A DNA stretch of 13,590 nucleotides from Oscillospiraceae bacterium (GTDB lineage Bacteria > Bacillota > Clostridia > Oscillospirales > Ruminococcaceae). The notes beneath the pieces were generated by a model that searched no databases, was not told the origin of the DNA, and saw nothing but the letters and a program-made list of their open reading frames with translations. The stretch lies in the NCBI GenBank assembly GCA_029098085.1, contig JAQXNQ010000074.1:1-13590 (forward strand), read 5' to 3'. Positions 13,469 to 13,590 of this stretch are shown in pieces (position 1 is the stretch's first letter; each line of letters opens with the position of its first letter). The position numbers and the translations under genes were made by a program.

Positions 13469-13590
13469 ATGAAGGAAAATACCACAAGCAGTCTGGGCAA
13501 GAACTTTGAAGACATCGCCAGTGTCAACCGGTCTTCCATCATCAAATACCTGAGGCGCAACGGTGTCTGCAGCAGAGCCCAGATCAGCCA
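13469..13590 (+). CDS. ROK-family transcriptional regulator, N-terminal 40 residues (runs off the right edge)
   Basis: Only the start is present. The visible protein MKENTTSSLGKNFEDIASVN is followed by RSSIIKYLRRNGVCSRAQIS, which matches the winged helix-turn-helix that opens NagC/XylR-type ROK repressors (pattern N-R-x-x-I-x-x-x-L-x-x-x-G-x-x-S-R-A-x-I). The sugar-kinase-like ROK domain would lie beyond the edge. The ATG is the only usable start in this frame, though its ribosome binding site is poor: GAGG lies 16 bases upstream. A five-codon mini-ORF (ATG at 13455) ends in TGA overlapping this ATG. It follows the importer operon on the same strand with its own promoter, so it is the probable regulator of the fructan locus. 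Confidence 0.8.
   Translation, partial: MKENTTSSLGKNFEDIASVNRSSIIKYLRRNGVCSRAQIS

Overview
The window looks like chromosomal DNA of a gut-type member of the Clostridia. The evidence is AGGAGG-type ribosome binding sites, fairly high GC, many C-ending codons in the sugar genes, an LplB/LplC/LipO-type sugar transporter without its own ATPase, and a hairpin-rich intergenic repeat of a style I associate with Oscillospiraceae. The family placement is only an inference. No rRNA, tRNA, CRISPR array, transposase or phage gene was seen.

Layout. (1) 1-3180, minus strand: a tight four-gene operon, read right to left, of an ABC ATPase, an ABC-2 membrane protein, a MerR regulator with a GyrI-like ligand-binding domain, and a UvrA-like protein that runs off the left edge. 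It starts from a promoter with the hallmark of MerR control: a 20-bp -35/-10 spacer filled by a 16-bp perfect palindrome. I read it as a self-regulating drug-sensing, export and resistance unit. (2) 3226-4463, minus strand: a two-gene operon of unknown function, encoding a DUF2975-like four-helix membrane protein and a small lipoprotein, whose coding regions overlap by ATGA. (3) 4480-5045: no gene, but a compact element of stacked hairpins bounded by inverted copies of a roughly 50-bp sequence. (4) 5046-8911, minus strand: a catabolic operon of two tandem, diverged intracellular GH32 beta-fructosidases and a PfkB-family fructokinase. (5) 8912-9455: the divergent control region, with a good sigma-70-type promoter in each direction and a related operator-like sequence in each leader. 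(6) 9456-13207, plus strand: a carbohydrate ABC importer (two permeases and a lipoprotein binding protein). (7) 13208-13590: hairpins, a strong promoter and the start of a ROK-family repressor.

Regions 4 to 7 form one fructan/fructo-oligosaccharide/sucrose utilisation locus. The binding protein and permeases would import the sugar, the two cytoplasmic GH32 enzymes would release fructose, the kinase would phosphorylate it, and the ROK protein is the obvious candidate regulator.

The most striking anomaly is a single in-frame TAG in the first permease gene. It falls before the EAA coupling loop, and reading frame and homology continue cleanly past it to a normal TAA. It is either a fresh nonsense mutation (or sequence error) that would disable the importer, or a recoded codon.
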